Shown here: positions 52,103 to 60,822 of the stretch, piece by piece
Layout of the letters: the number at the start of each line of letters is the position of its first letter
Position numbering within the stretch: the first letter of the stretch is position 1
The notes under the pieces: generated by a model
What the model was told of the DNA's origin: nothing
Database searches by the model: none
What the model saw: the letters and a program-made list of their open reading frames with translations, nothing else
Translations under genes and position numbers: made by a program
Source of the DNA: Bacillota bacterium
GTDB lineage: Bacteria; Bacillota; Clostridia; Acetivibrionales; DSM-1351
NCBI GenBank assembly: GCA_023400235.1
Contig: JAEXFI010000034.1
Span: 162,587-226,586, forward strand
Direction: 5' to 3'
Length of the DNA: 64,000 nt

Positions 52103-52963
52103 ATGAAATTCGTTCCAATGAAAGAAATTCTTGAGCTTGGCAGAAAAAAAGGAATTGCATACGGAGCTTTCGAATTTTGGTCGGTTGAGACTGCCAGAGC
52201 TGCAATATTGGCGGGCTCTAAGCTTGGTATGCCGGTGATTTTGCAGTGCGGACAGACAGAAATAGATATGATGGGGGGCTTTGAAGATGTTGTGTCCACC
52301 GTAGAAATAGCATCCAGAAATGCTACCGTGCCCATTGCACTGCATCTTGACCACGCTGTTACCTATGAAGCTTGTAATGCGGCTATTCAGGCAGGCTTTT
52401 CTTCAGTAATGATCGATCTCTCCGCAAAACCTCTGGAAGAGAACATAGCCGGAACGCTCCAGGTGGTAGAGCGTGCACATCCAGCAAATGTGACGGTTGA
52501 AGCAGAACTTGGCCGGCTGGTGGGAGAAGAGGGCGCCATAGCCGTAAAGGGGCATGAGGCTGCTCAGACTGATCCGGAGGAGGCCAAGAAATTTGTGAAA
52601 GCAACGGGCATCGACTGTCTGGCAGTGTGTATAGGTACCCAGCATGGACAGTACAAGTTTGAGCCAAAGCTGAATATAGAACGTCTCAAAAAAATATATG
52701 AGTTTACAAAGATTCCTCTTGTGCTCCACGGCGGCTCAGGGACACCTATGTGGCAGGTGCAGGAGTCAATCAGAAATGGAATCAACAAGGTAAATATATG
52801 CACTGATATAGTGCTGGCCATGGGACATCAATATGTTGAAACTCAGAAGGGAGATTTAAAGTATACTACTGCAAATCTTTTCAATCCTGCCAATGAGGCT
52901 GCGCAAAAAATAATTGAAGAAAAAATGCGGGCCTTTGCACTGCTGGATTTGTATAAGCCATAG
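52103..52963 (+). CDS. Class II ketose-bisphosphate aldolase
   Basis: Protein of 286 aa of the Fba/GatY/KbaY family. Zinc and catalytic residues: 'HLDHA' (81-85, with D83 acid and H84 zinc), 'EAELG' near 133, H181 in 'TQHGQY' and H209 in 'LHGGSG'. It splits a ketose 1,6-bisphosphate (fructose or tagatose) into two three-carbon units, feeding glycolysis. Its place behind a PfkB kinase in a regulated sugar operon points to a catabolic rather than a housekeeping role. The residues deciding fructose or tagatose were not resolved. Confidence 0.9.
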   Translation: MKFVPMKEILELGRKKGIAYGAFEFWSVETARAAILAGSKLGMPVILQCGQTEIDMMGGFEDVVSTVEIASRNATVPIALHLDHAVTYEACNAAIQAGFSSVMIDLSAKPLEENIAGTLQVVERAHPANVTVEAELGRLVGEEGAIAVKGHEAAQTDPEEAKKFVKATGIDCLAVCIGTQHGQYKFEPKLNIERLKKIYEFTKIPLVLHGGSGTPMWQVQESIRNGINKVNICTDIVLAMGHQYVETQKGDLKYTTANLFNPANEAAQKIIEEKMRAFALLDLYKP

Positions 52964-53113
52964 ATTGGGCGAAGAACTATAGAACATCCGTTGAGAAAGA
53001 CATGTACTTAATAAATTTTAACATCTTAAGGCTGCTTACTACTTGTTGCGTTTAAAAAAATAATTTAATTGGATAACTTCTTATTTTTCTATTGTTGAAA
53101 GGAGAATTCTATT

Positions 53114-54232
53114 ATGAAAAGCGTAAAAAAATGTCTTGCTGTAGTTTCACTTGTTGCATTAATAACTTCTGTAGCTGCAGGCTGTTCTTCCTCAAACGGC
53201 GGGGGTGCTGTTTCCTCCAATAGTTCCACAGCCTCGGTAAGCTCAAAGGAGGAAACCCTGAAGGCCACGGTCATATGGAGAAGATTTGATGACGCGTTCC
53301 AGTCCGGCTTCAGAATAATCATGCAAAGCGAGGCCGACAAATTAGGAGGCTTCAAGCTGGATATGCAGGATGGAGAGGACGATCCCTCAAAGGCGAACAA
53401 TAAGCTGGAAACTGCCTTGACTAAGGGCGCAAAGAGCATTGCAATATGTGCACCTGACAGAAAAAGCACCGATGAGATGATGAAGAAGTGCAAGGCTGAG
53501 GATGTGCCGGTAATCTTTTTCAACATGGAGCCCATGCCTGAAACAATGAAGGCTTATGACAAGGTGTGGTATGTAGGAGCCAATGCTAAGGAATCGGGTC
53601 AAATGTGCGCACAGGCTCTGATAAACTACTGGAACAGCAATAAGGAGATTGCCGACAAAAACGGTGACGGAAAGCTGCAGCTTGTTATACTTCAGGGAGA
53701 ATTGGGCCAGCAGGATGTTGTGCTCAGAACTGCGGCATATGAAGAAACCTTAAAAGCCCAGGGCATTGAATATGAAATTCTTGCTAAAGATACTGCCAAC
53801 TGGGATAAGGCCCAGGCGCTTGACAAAATGAACACCTGGATTACCGCTTTCGGTGTGGATAAAATAGAAGGGGTTTTGTGCAACAGCGACGGTATGGCAA
53901 TGGGAGCTGTGCAGGCAGCGCTGGACAACGGATACAACAAGGGCGATGCCAAGAAGTTCATTCCGATTGTGGGTATAGATGCAACGGTGGAAGCTCTCCA
54001 GAGCATGAAAAACAATGCTTTGCTGGGAACAGTGCTAAATGACCGTATGTCCCAGTCCAAGGCGGTTCTGAATGTACTCAGGACGGTAAACGGCGGTGGC
54101 GTGGTTACCAAGGATACTGTTGGCGTGGAGTGTACAGTGGAAGACAACTATATCTGGGTTCCCTATAAAATTGTAGATAAGACCAATCTTGAGGATACAC
54201 TTAAAATGATGACCGAGCTTGAGGGTAAATAA
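53114..54232 (+). CDS. Sugar-binding lipoprotein, MglB/RbsB type
   Basis: Protein of 372 aa. A signal peptide ends in lipobox AAGC with the lipidated cysteine at residue 24, then a Ser-rich linker, then a two-lobe type I periplasmic-binding fold ('LETALTKGAKSIAICAPDRK', 'VLCNSDGMAMGAVQAALDNG', 'PIVGIDATVEALQSM'). The pattern 'NSD.MA.GA..AL...G' is that of galactose- or glucose-binding MglB. It serves the ATPase and permease encoded next. The ribosome site AAAGGAG is strong. A hairpin after the gene (54298-54334) may raise its expression relative to the ATPase. Confidence 0.92.
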   Translation: MKSVKKCLAVVSLVALITSVAAGCSSSNGGGAVSSNSSTASVSSKEETLKATVIWRRFDDAFQSGFRIIMQSEADKLGGFKLDMQDGEDDPSKANNKLETALTKGAKSIAICAPDRKSTDEMMKKCKAEDVPVIFFNMEPMPETMKAYDKVWYVGANAKESGQMCAQALINYWNSNKEIADKNGDGKLQLVILQGELGQQDVVLRTAAYEETLKAQGIEYEILAKDTANWDKAQALDKMNTWITAFGVDKIEGVLCNSDGMAMGAVQAALDNGYNKGDAKKFIPIVGIDATVEALQSMKNNALLGTVLNDRMSQSKAVLNVLRTVNGGGVVTKDTVGVECTVEDNYIWVPYKIVDKTNLEDTLKMMTELEGK

Positions 54233-54297
54233 GTTTGATTATTGCACTGTGCCGGTTTAAGCCCGCAAGCATGCTACAACGGAGCACAGGCTGCAGC

Positions 54298-54334
54298 ATG
54301 GCGGATACCGTTGGTTTGACCTGGAATCCGCCAT
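54298..54334 (+). other. Intergenic stem-loop between binding-protein and ATPase genes
   Basis: ATGGCGGAT (54298-54306) pairs perfectly with ATCCGCCAT (54326-54334) around a 19-base loop. No T tract follows, so it is not a classic terminator. It occupies the place where mRNA-stabilising hairpins are found in ABC sugar operons. Confidence 0.65.
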
Positions 54335-54467
54335 GAGGCAGTTCATATGCTTGGCTCCGGTCACAGGTAATTTGAAAAAAGAAAGCAGAGGAGGACCCAG
54401 CCACGCCAGGCTTTCATAATGTTAAAGCTGTTGCATGAGCATGGGTATAAATATGGAGGTGAGCCAT

Positions 54468-56000
54468 TTGCAGGAATATCGTCTGAAAATGGACAATATA
54501 ACAAAGACTTTTCCAGGGGTAAAAGCTTTGGATGATGTGAAGCTGCACATAAGGCCGGGAAGTGTCCATGCCCTCATAGGAGAAAACGGGGCGGGAAAGT
54601 CCACCCTGATGAAGTGTTTGTTCGGCATGTATAAGCCTGATGGCGGAACCATTAATATTGACGGCAGGGAAACCTTGATAACAGACACTCAAAGTGCACT
54701 TAAAAATGGAATTTCCATGATACATCAGGAGCTTAATCCAATTCCCAACAGAACTGTAACCGACAATATATGGGTGGGGCGTTATATAAAAAAAGGATTT
54801 ATTGTAAACGAGAGGTTAATGGAGCAAAAAACCCAGGAGCTTTTGAAGGAGCTTGAGTTTGACATTAATCCCAGGGCGATGGCCAGGGAGCTTTCGGTTT
54901 CACAGCTGCAGGCAATTGACATAGCAAAGGCAATATCATACAATGCAAAAATTATTATTATGGACGAACCGACTTCCTCCCTTACCATTGCAGAAACAAA
55001 GCACCTTTTCAGGCTTATAAGGCAGTTGAGGAATGAGGGCAGGTCTATCATATACATTTCTCATAAGCTGGAGGAGATGTTTGAAATTGCAGATGAAGTA
55101 ACAGTTATGAGAGACGGCAGATATATCGGCAGCTGGGAAATAAGCAAAATAACCATTGAGCATGTCATAGAGCAAATGGTAGGGAGAAGCATGGAGGAGC
55201 GCTTTCCCGCCAGTGAGCAGCCTCCGTCTCCGGAGGTCAAATTGAAGGTGGAGAATATTTCAAGTACCGACCCTAAGTCCTTTCGAAATGTCAGCTTTGA
55301 GCTTAAGAAAGGGGAAATATTGGGTATTGGAGGCTTGGTAGGGGCGCAGAGGACAGAAATGGTTGAAAGCCTTTTTGGACTAAGGCCTATTGCATCAGGC
55401 GTTATATATAAGGAAGGCAGTCCTATAGACAACAAGTCACCCCTTGAGGCTATTGAAAACGGATTTGCCCTGCTGACGGAGGAACGCCGTACAACAGGTA
55501 TTGTGCCTATGCTGTCGGTGAATGACAACACGCTAATTGCGTCTTATAAGAAGTTTACCGGATTGCTTCCAGGAGTAATCAATAAGAAGAAAAGTACGGA
55601 AAGTGCTGTTTCGGTATGTAAAAGCATGAATGTAAAAACCCCCCGTATGTCCACTGAGATTCAGAATCTTTCAGGAGGAAACCAGCAGAAGGTGCTGGTG
55701 GGAAGATGGCTTCTCACCGATTCAAACATACTTATTCTTGATGAACCTACAAGAGGGGTGGATGTAGGCGCCAAATACGAGATATATAAAATCATGAGAG
55801 AGCTAGTAAAAAAAGGAAACAGCATTATAATGGTATCCTCAGAAATGCCGGAGCTGCTGGGAATGTCAGACAGGATACTGGTTATGTGCAATGGGCGTAT
55901 AACAGGAATCCTGGATAGTGAGCAGGCTTCCCAAGTGGAGATTATGCGCCTTGCTACAAGGTTTACCTTAGATAATACAGCAATGGAGGCGGGCAAATGA
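54468..56000 (+). CDS. Sugar ABC importer ATPase, MglA type (two ATPase domains)
   Basis: Protein of 510 aa with duplicated ATPase domains, as in MglA/RbsA. Domain 1 has Walker A GENGAGKST (38-46) and Walker B IIIMDEPTS, with a degenerate signature 'LSVSQLQ'. Domain 2 has a degenerate Walker A ('GGLVGAQRTE'), signature LSGGNQQK and Walker B LILDEPTRG. This asymmetry is normal for the family. TTG at 54468 is chosen because GGAGGTG lies just upstream and the protein then begins with the family's QEY..KM. lead; in-frame ATG codons upstream (54435, 54453) are less suitable. It overlaps the permease gene by four bases. Confidence 0.93.
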   Translation: MQEYRLKMDNITKTFPGVKALDDVKLHIRPGSVHALIGENGAGKSTLMKCLFGMYKPDGGTINIDGRETLITDTQSALKNGISMIHQELNPIPNRTVTDNIWVGRYIKKGFIVNERLMEQKTQELLKELEFDINPRAMARELSVSQLQAIDIAKAISYNAKIIIMDEPTSSLTIAETKHLFRLIRQLRNEGRSIIYISHKLEEMFEIADEVTVMRDGRYIGSWEISKITIEHVIEQMVGRSMEERFPASEQPPSPEVKLKVENISSTDPKSFRNVSFELKKGEILGIGGLVGAQRTEMVESLFGLRPIASGVIYKEGSPIDNKSPLEAIENGFALLTEERRTTGIVPMLSVNDNTLIASYKKFTGLLPGVINKKKSTESAVSVCKSMNVKTPRMSTEIQNLSGGNQQKVLVGRWLLTDSNILILDEPTRGVDVGAKYEIYKIMRELVKKGNSIIMVSSEMPELLGMSDRILVMCNGRITGILDSEQASQVEIMRLATRFTLDNTAMEAGK

Positions 56001-57010
56001 ATATAAAAGTTGGAGAGTTTAAAACAGTTGAGGTTAAGAAGTTTTTAATGGACAAAGCTCTGATATTGGCACTGCTTGCCATGATAATAGGTATTGTTAT
56101 CATGGAGCCGGCATTTTTACAATGGCGTGTTGCAAAGGATATAATGACACAGTCTTCGGTAAAGCTTATTGTGGCGCTTGGACTTTTGTTTCCCCTTCTG
56201 CTTGGAGGAACAGACCTTTCAGGAGGACGTCAGGTGGGTTTGGCAGCAGTTATTGTGGCATCAATGAGTCAGGCTGCTGACTACGCCAGTAAGTTTTATC
56301 CCGGGCTGCCCAATATCCCCATTATCATCCCTATTCTTATCGCTATTTGTGTTGTGGCAATAATCGGTGCGGTAAACGGCTTTATGATTTCAAAGTTTAA
56401 AATGGCTCCTTTTATTGCAACCTTTGGTATGTCTACGATAGTATACGGCATTAACTGTCTTTATTACGCTAAAGAGCCCAATAATGCGCAGCCCATAGGC
56501 GGCATCAGGGGAGAGCTGACTATTCTGAGCAGTTACAAGCTGTTTGGTCAGATAAGCCTACTCATTGTCATAGCGGCTGTAATAACGGTTATCTCGTGGT
56601 TTGTCCTTAACAAAACGGTATTTGGCAAGCATATATATGCTGTGGGCGGGAATGAAAATGCCGCTAAGGTTTCAGGCGTAAAGGTGCATAAAATCATAAT
56701 TGCAGTATTTATTATTGAAAGCATCCTGGTTGGTATGGCAGGCATATTGGAAGTAGCACGAACAGGCGGAGCCAACAGCGCCTACGGCTTTTCCTATGAA
56801 TTTGACGCTATTTCAGCCTGTGTGGTGGGCGGAGTGTCTCTCAGCGGCGGAGTCGGCAAGGTATCAGGGGTTGTGCTGGGTGTGATTATTTTTACCATAA
56901 TAAGCTATGGGCTTGCGTTTATAGGTATAAACCCAAATTGGCAGCTCATTGTAAAGGGAGTAATAATATGTACTGCCGTTGCTCTTGATATGAAGAAAAA
57001 TTCAAAATAG
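55997..57010 (+). CDS. Sugar ABC importer permease, MglC type
   Basis: Protein of 337 aa with about ten hydrophobic segments of the CUT2 permease family: 'LGLLFPLLLGGTDLSGGRQVGLAAVIVASM', 'FGKHIYAVGGNENAAKVSGV' and 'DAISACVVGGVSLSGGVGKVSGVVLG'. It starts inside the stop of the ATPase gene (ATGA), so the two are translationally coupled. With the MglB- and MglA-like proteins it forms a complete importer. The sugar could be galactose or glucose, but the accompanying kinase and aldolase suggest a more specialised substrate. Confidence 0.93.
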   Translation: MNIKVGEFKTVEVKKFLMDKALILALLAMIIGIVIMEPAFLQWRVAKDIMTQSSVKLIVALGLLFPLLLGGTDLSGGRQVGLAAVIVASMSQAADYASKFYPGLPNIPIIIPILIAICVVAIIGAVNGFMISKFKMAPFIATFGMSTIVYGINCLYYAKEPNNAQPIGGIRGELTILSSYKLFGQISLLIVIAAVITVISWFVLNKTVFGKHIYAVGGNENAAKVSGVKVHKIIIAVFIIESILVGMAGILEVARTGGANSAYGFSYEFDAISACVVGGVSLSGGVGKVSGVVLGVIIFTIISYGLAFIGINPNWQLIVKGVIICTAVALDMKKNSK

Positions 57011-57030
57011 CAGATTGTGGAGGTACTGAA

Positions 57031-57927
57031 ATGGAAACTATTAAGGTTGGAAACACACTGGAATTTTCAAGACTGGTACAGGGCTTTTGGAGGCTTACCG
57101 ACTGGAATTTCAGTTTAAATGAACTGATTGCGTTTATGGAGGCTTGCATTGACAGAGGAGTAACCACCTTTGACACGGCAGAGATATATAGTGATACGGA
57201 ATGCGAGCGCCAGATGGGACTTGCCTTTAAAACCGAACCTGAGCTTCGCGGAAAAATACAGTTGGTTACTAAAACCGGTATTTTCAAGCAAAAAGAAGGC
57301 TATGGCGAATTCGGATATTACAACACCACCTACAACAGGATTGTCGAATCCTGCAAAAGCAGTATACAACGCCTGCAATGCGGGTATATTGACTTATATC
57401 TTATTCACAGGGAGGACCCCTGTTTTGATGCCTGGGAAACTGCAAGAGCCTTGAAGGACTTAAAAAAGCAGGGCCTGATAAGAGAGGCCGGGGTATCGAA
57501 TTTTGATCCCTTCAAGTTTGATGCTCTGAACACTGCAATGGACGGAACGCTGGTAACAAATCAATTGGAGTGGAATCCTGTCTGCTTTGAGCATTTCAAT
57601 TCCGGGATGATGGATGTCATGGTGAAGCATAAGCTGCATCCCATGGTGTGGTCACCTCTTGCGGGAGGAAAGCTGTTTTCCTCCGAGGCTCCGGAATGTG
57701 TAAAAGCCCTGAAGGTATTTTCGGATATTGCAAAGCAGCATGGGGAGTCGGTGGAAACCATAGTATATGCATGGCTGCTGTATCATCCTGCAAAGGTTCT
57801 GCCCATAACCGGCAGCGGCAAGCTGGAGCGTCTGGATATGGCTATCCGTGCACTTGAAGAGGTCAGGCTCCAGCATTGGGAATGGTATAAGCTGTATGCG
57901 GCCAGCGGTCAGCAGGTACTGAGGTAA
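57031..57927 (+). CDS. Aldo/keto reductase, YdhF-like
   Basis: Protein of 298 aa, a TIM-barrel AKR. The catalytic tetrad is visible as D in 'TTFDTAEIY' with the following Y, K in 'LVTKTGI' and H in 'LIHREDP'. The lead 'FSRLVQGFWRLTDWNFSLNELIAFME' is very like Escherichia coli YdhF. It would interconvert an aldehyde or ketose and a polyol with NADP(H). As the last gene of the GntR operon it may act on the imported sugar before the PfkB kinase, or on a by-product. It starts 20 bases after the permease with GGAGG. Confidence 0.9.
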   Translation: METIKVGNTLEFSRLVQGFWRLTDWNFSLNELIAFMEACIDRGVTTFDTAEIYSDTECERQMGLAFKTEPELRGKIQLVTKTGIFKQKEGYGEFGYYNTTYNRIVESCKSSIQRLQCGYIDLYLIHREDPCFDAWETARALKDLKKQGLIREAGVSNFDPFKFDALNTAMDGTLVTNQLEWNPVCFEHFNSGMMDVMVKHKLHPMVWSPLAGGKLFSSEAPECVKALKVFSDIAKQHGESVETIVYAWLLYHPAKVLPITGSGKLERLDMAIRALEEVRLQHWEWYKLYAASGQQVLR

Positions 57928-57991
57928 ATGAACTTCTCTTCACCACCGGCAGGGTACAACTAAAGGTATGCTACAGGCGGCTGATAATAAT

Positions 57992-58053
57992 AAATGCTCC
58001 TCCTGCAAGGGACAGTAAGACAATAAGTCCTGTTTATTGCGGAAGGAGCATTT
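57992..58053. terminator. Bidirectional terminator between the AKR and ktrB-like genes
   Basis: AAATGCTCCT pairs with AGGAGCATTT, with a further inner stem GGGACAGTAA.../...GTCCTGTTTATT. A and T runs on either side suit convergent genes. Confidence 0.75.
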
Positions 58054-58087
58054 TATATGCGCAAAAGTTGCAGTTTCTGGATACATT

Positions 58088-59467
58088 CTAGCCAACCAGT
58101 ATTTTAGCCTCAGGATAAACCATGTCGGTATTTCTCCTGGAGGATTTTAATGTCAGTGCAACTGCAAAGGACAGAGGCCCTACCCTTCCCAGAAACATTG
58201 TGAGCACCAGCAGGATTTTGCTGGCGGTGCTTAAATCGGGAGTCACCCCCAGGGACAATCCCACAGTGCCGAATGCAGAAGTGGTTTCATACAAAATGTC
58301 CAGAACTTTGAAATCTGGCTGAATAGAAACAATAACTGTAGTTATGGCCAGAACGAGAATACCGCTCAAGCCGGCAATGGACAGTGCCTTGTTTACCGTG
58401 TACTGATGTATCCTTTTCCTGAAAAGCACAATATCCCCGGAGCCCCTTATTTGAGAAAGTATGGCAATAATCAGCACCCCTATGGTTGTTACTTTGATGC
58501 CTCCGCCGGTGGAACCGGGGGCTGCTCCTATAAACATGAGAAATACCGTAAACACCTTTGAGATTTCACGCATGTCAGCCAGGTTTACCGAGTTAAAGCC
58601 CGCCGTCCTGGAGGAGGTGGAGTGAAAAAATGAAGCATTGAGCTTTTCCAGAAAGCTCATAGGGCCAAGAGTTTTGGGATTGTTGAACTCCGCGGCAAAG
58701 AAGAAGACGGTGCCTGACAGCAGCAGGGCAATGGTAATGGTAAGCACCAGCTTGGTATGAAATATCAGCTGCTTGTTCTTCCTGAATTCCCACAGGTCTC
58801 TCCATACGGAAAAACCCAAGCCACCCAGAATTATAAGACCTGATATTGTATATATGACAATTGGGTCGCTGTTAAAGGGTACGATACTCAAGAACTTTCC
58901 GTCAACAGCACCGCTGGTAATGTCAAACCCCGCATTGCAAAAAGCAGACACTGCATTGAATATACCCATATACAGACCAAATAAGCCGAATTTTGGTATA
59001 AAGCTCACACAAAGCAGCAGGGCGCCGGATAATTCAACTATAAGAGTGGCAGTGACGATTTTTCGTATGAGCCTTATTACCTCGGGAAAGCTGAAGGTAT
59101 TTATAGATTCCTGGGCCAGCAGCATTCCCTTGAGTCCGATCTTTTTCCTCAAAAGAATTGAAAAAAAGGTTGCCAGTGTTACAATACCCAGCGCACCCAC
59201 CTGTATTAACATAAGGATTATGACCTGCCCTATGGGGGACCAGTAGGAAAAGGTATCGTAAATTATCAGGCCCGTTATGCATGAGGCTGAGGTTGCCGTA
59301 AACAGTGCGTTTATAAAAGGAGTCCACTCTCCAGACCTTGATGAGAACGGCATGGAAAGCAGGAGGGCTCCTGTAAGTATCAACACCGCAAAGCTCAGGA
59401 CCAAAAGCTTGGAGGGGGCAATTCTCAAAAGATGATATCTACTTTTTTTAGTATTTTCGTTACTCAT
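58088..59467 (-). CDS. Trk/Ktr-type potassium transporter membrane subunit
   Basis: Protein of 459 aa of the KtrB family, with four M1-P-M2 units and about eight membrane helices plus re-entrant loops. The selectivity-filter glycines can be seen in 'TSASCITGL', 'SAFCNAGFD', 'SRTAGFNS' and 'SAFGTVGLS'. It is the K+ channel part that pairs with cytoplasmic KtrA rings; two KtrA-like genes lie at 46628-47952. The separation of the subunits is common in Firmicutes. It stands alone on the minus strand, flanked by a bidirectional terminator and a 270-bp AT-rich region. Confidence 0.93.
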   Translation of the reverse strand: MSNENTKKSRYHLLRIAPSKLLVLSFAVLILTGALLLSMPFSSRSGEWTPFINALFTATSASCITGLIIYDTFSYWSPIGQVIILMLIQVGALGIVTLATFFSILLRKKIGLKGMLLAQESINTFSFPEVIRLIRKIVTATLIVELSGALLLCVSFIPKFGLFGLYMGIFNAVSAFCNAGFDITSGAVDGKFLSIVPFNSDPIVIYTISGLIILGGLGFSVWRDLWEFRKNKQLIFHTKLVLTITIALLLSGTVFFFAAEFNNPKTLGPMSFLEKLNASFFHSTSSRTAGFNSVNLADMREISKVFTVFLMFIGAAPGSTGGGIKVTTIGVLIIAILSQIRGSGDIVLFRKRIHQYTVNKALSIAGLSGILVLAITTVIVSIQPDFKVLDILYETTSAFGTVGLSLGVTPDLSTASKILLVLTMFLGRVGPLSFAVALTLKSSRRNTDMVYPEAKILVG

Positions 59468-59692
59468 TTTTAACCACCTTTATTAAACGTCATAATTATA
59501 AGTCGTATATGCAATATTTTCCTGTAATTTTTTTAGATTATCATAAAACCCTTTACATTTCAAACAGCCGTCCGGCTATTTTACAACCGCCCTGTTATTT
59601 TTGCAGCTTAATAAATCAATGCTGCTTCACATATTGTAGTTTTTCTAATAATTTATAGGAATATGAAAGTAAAAAATGTGGAAAATAAATAT

Positions 59693-59711
59693 AGTTCAAA
59701 AGATTTTTGAA
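59693..59711. other. Perfect inverted repeat before the coat-protein gene pair
   Basis: GTTCAAAA pairs with TTTTGAAC around GAT, 15 bases before the AAAGGAGG of the first gene. It could be an operator or a 5' hairpin; no matching site was seen elsewhere in the window. Confidence 0.4.
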
Positions 59712-59737
59712 CCAAATATCTTTAAAGGAGGACTAAT

Positions 59738-59932
59738 ATGCCACTCACAAGTAAGGAAATAATGTTAATCCAGGACAATATCAGCATGTGTGAAAACAAC
59801 ATAAAGTATTTGCAGGGCTGCGCACAGCTGGCAACCGACAGTCAGGTGAAAAACCTGTGCACAAAGCTGGCAGGTGATGAAAAGAACAGTTTGCAACTGC
59901 TGATTAAGCACATTGATACCGCTGCACAATAA
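59738..59932 (+). CDS. Small helical protein in a spore-coat gene pair
   Basis: Protein of 64 aa, all helical: 'PLTSKEIMLIQDNISMCENNIKYLQGCAQLATDSQVKNLCTKLA...' with heptad-like spacing and three cysteines. It resembles the short ferritin-like proteins that often precede CotF-type coat genes. The function is unknown; a role in spore coat or inner-membrane coating is inferred only from the neighbour 23 bases downstream. The ribosome site AAAGGAGG is excellent. Confidence 0.75.
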   Translation: MPLTSKEIMLIQDNISMCENNIKYLQGCAQLATDSQVKNLCTKLAGDEKNSLQLLIKHIDTAAQ

Positions 59933-59955
59933 GTCTAATAAACAGGAGGATAAAC

Positions 59956-60228
59956 ATGGCTAATTTAACAGATAAGGAAATTATGTCTTCGGTTTTGGGA
60001 GAGCATAAACTTGCAGCATCATCATTGACCAACCTTATTTTGGAAAGTGTGTGTCCAATGCTGAGAAATGATGCTGAAAGCATTCTAACAAAAACCTTTG
60101 ACGGTCAAAAGCAGGTTTTTGATATAATGGCTCAGAAGGGCTGGTATATGGTTCAAAATGCAAACCAGCAGGAAATATCCTCAGCCCAGCAAAAAGTGAA
60201 AAACGTGCAATCCCAGATATCTCAATAA
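59956..60228 (+). CDS. Spore coat protein, CotF-like
   Basis: Protein of 90 aa that opens 'LTDKEIMSSVLGEHKLAASSLTNLILESVCPMLRNDAESIL' and ends in a Gln/Ser-rich tail after 'FDIMAQKGWYMVQNAN'. This matches the CotF family of spore-coat proteins ('K.....MAQKGWY..Q.A' is typical). It would be made in the mother cell late in sporulation. No clear sigma-K or sigma-E promoter was identified upstream of the pair. The start follows AGGAGG. Confidence 0.87.
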   Translation: MANLTDKEIMSSVLGEHKLAASSLTNLILESVCPMLRNDAESILTKTFDGQKQVFDIMAQKGWYMVQNANQQEISSAQQKVKNVQSQISQ

Positions 60229-60253
60229 TTTGAAGCTGAAATAAATTGAAAGG

Positions 60254-60314
60254 GCAGCCTGATTGCGGCAAGGTCATTTAGAAAATGACTTGCTGAATAC
60301 GGGCTGCTTTTTTT
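60254..60314 (+). terminator. Terminator after the coat-protein genes
   Basis: The outer stem GCAGCC pairs with GGGCTGC, and the inner stem GCAAGGTCATTT pairs with AAATGACTTGC. Seven Ts follow. Confidence 0.85.
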
Positions 60315-60822
60315 ATTAATTTACAGTTGAGAACAGGGTATACGTATAAGCATTTGAATAAATGGTAATACAAAGCTTATTTTACAAAATAATTAAAAAA
60401 AGTAAATTTTAATGTCTAGCTTTGAAAAAATAAGTAAATTATGGTTATATTCATTAAATTAAACAATTCTAAATTTTACAATATTATGCTTAATATGATA
60501 AAATTTTTAAGCAGTTCTAATATTTACATTTCAAAAAGCAAATCTATTTAATAAAAATTAAAAAAAGATGCATTTATTTTTTGATAAGCGGTTAAAGCTG
60601 GAATCGGGTTTGTGGAGAGTACTTCCTGTTAGTTTTTTACTTTAGTGCTTTATAAGTTTAGCATGGACATATAACATGAGCTCAGAGGAATAAAAGAATT
60701 TAAATACTGATAAAGTGCCATTACCTGGAAACACCTGAAAAAATCTCAGAGGAACTATTAGGGGTTGGATTTTTATCAATGTATGTGAGTATATCAAAAA
60801 AAGAGATAATAAGGAGAAGATT
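60315..60822. other. Long AT-rich non-coding region upstream of the FN3 protein gene
   Basis: About 510 bp of very AT-rich sequence to 60560, then a more mixed 260 bp. No gene, tRNA or recognised riboswitch (including c-di-GMP classes) was found by eye. It probably holds the promoter and leader of the large secreted protein gene. Confidence 0.5.

Noticed and set aside
59468..59737. Possible ydaO (c-di-AMP) riboswitch upstream of the KtrB-like gene
   Set aside because: The region is plain AT-rich sequence without the conserved ydaO motifs; the same holds before the KtrA-like genes.
60560..60822. Possible c-di-GMP riboswitch before the FN3 protein gene
   Set aside because: No GEMM-type core or class II pattern could be recognised by eye.
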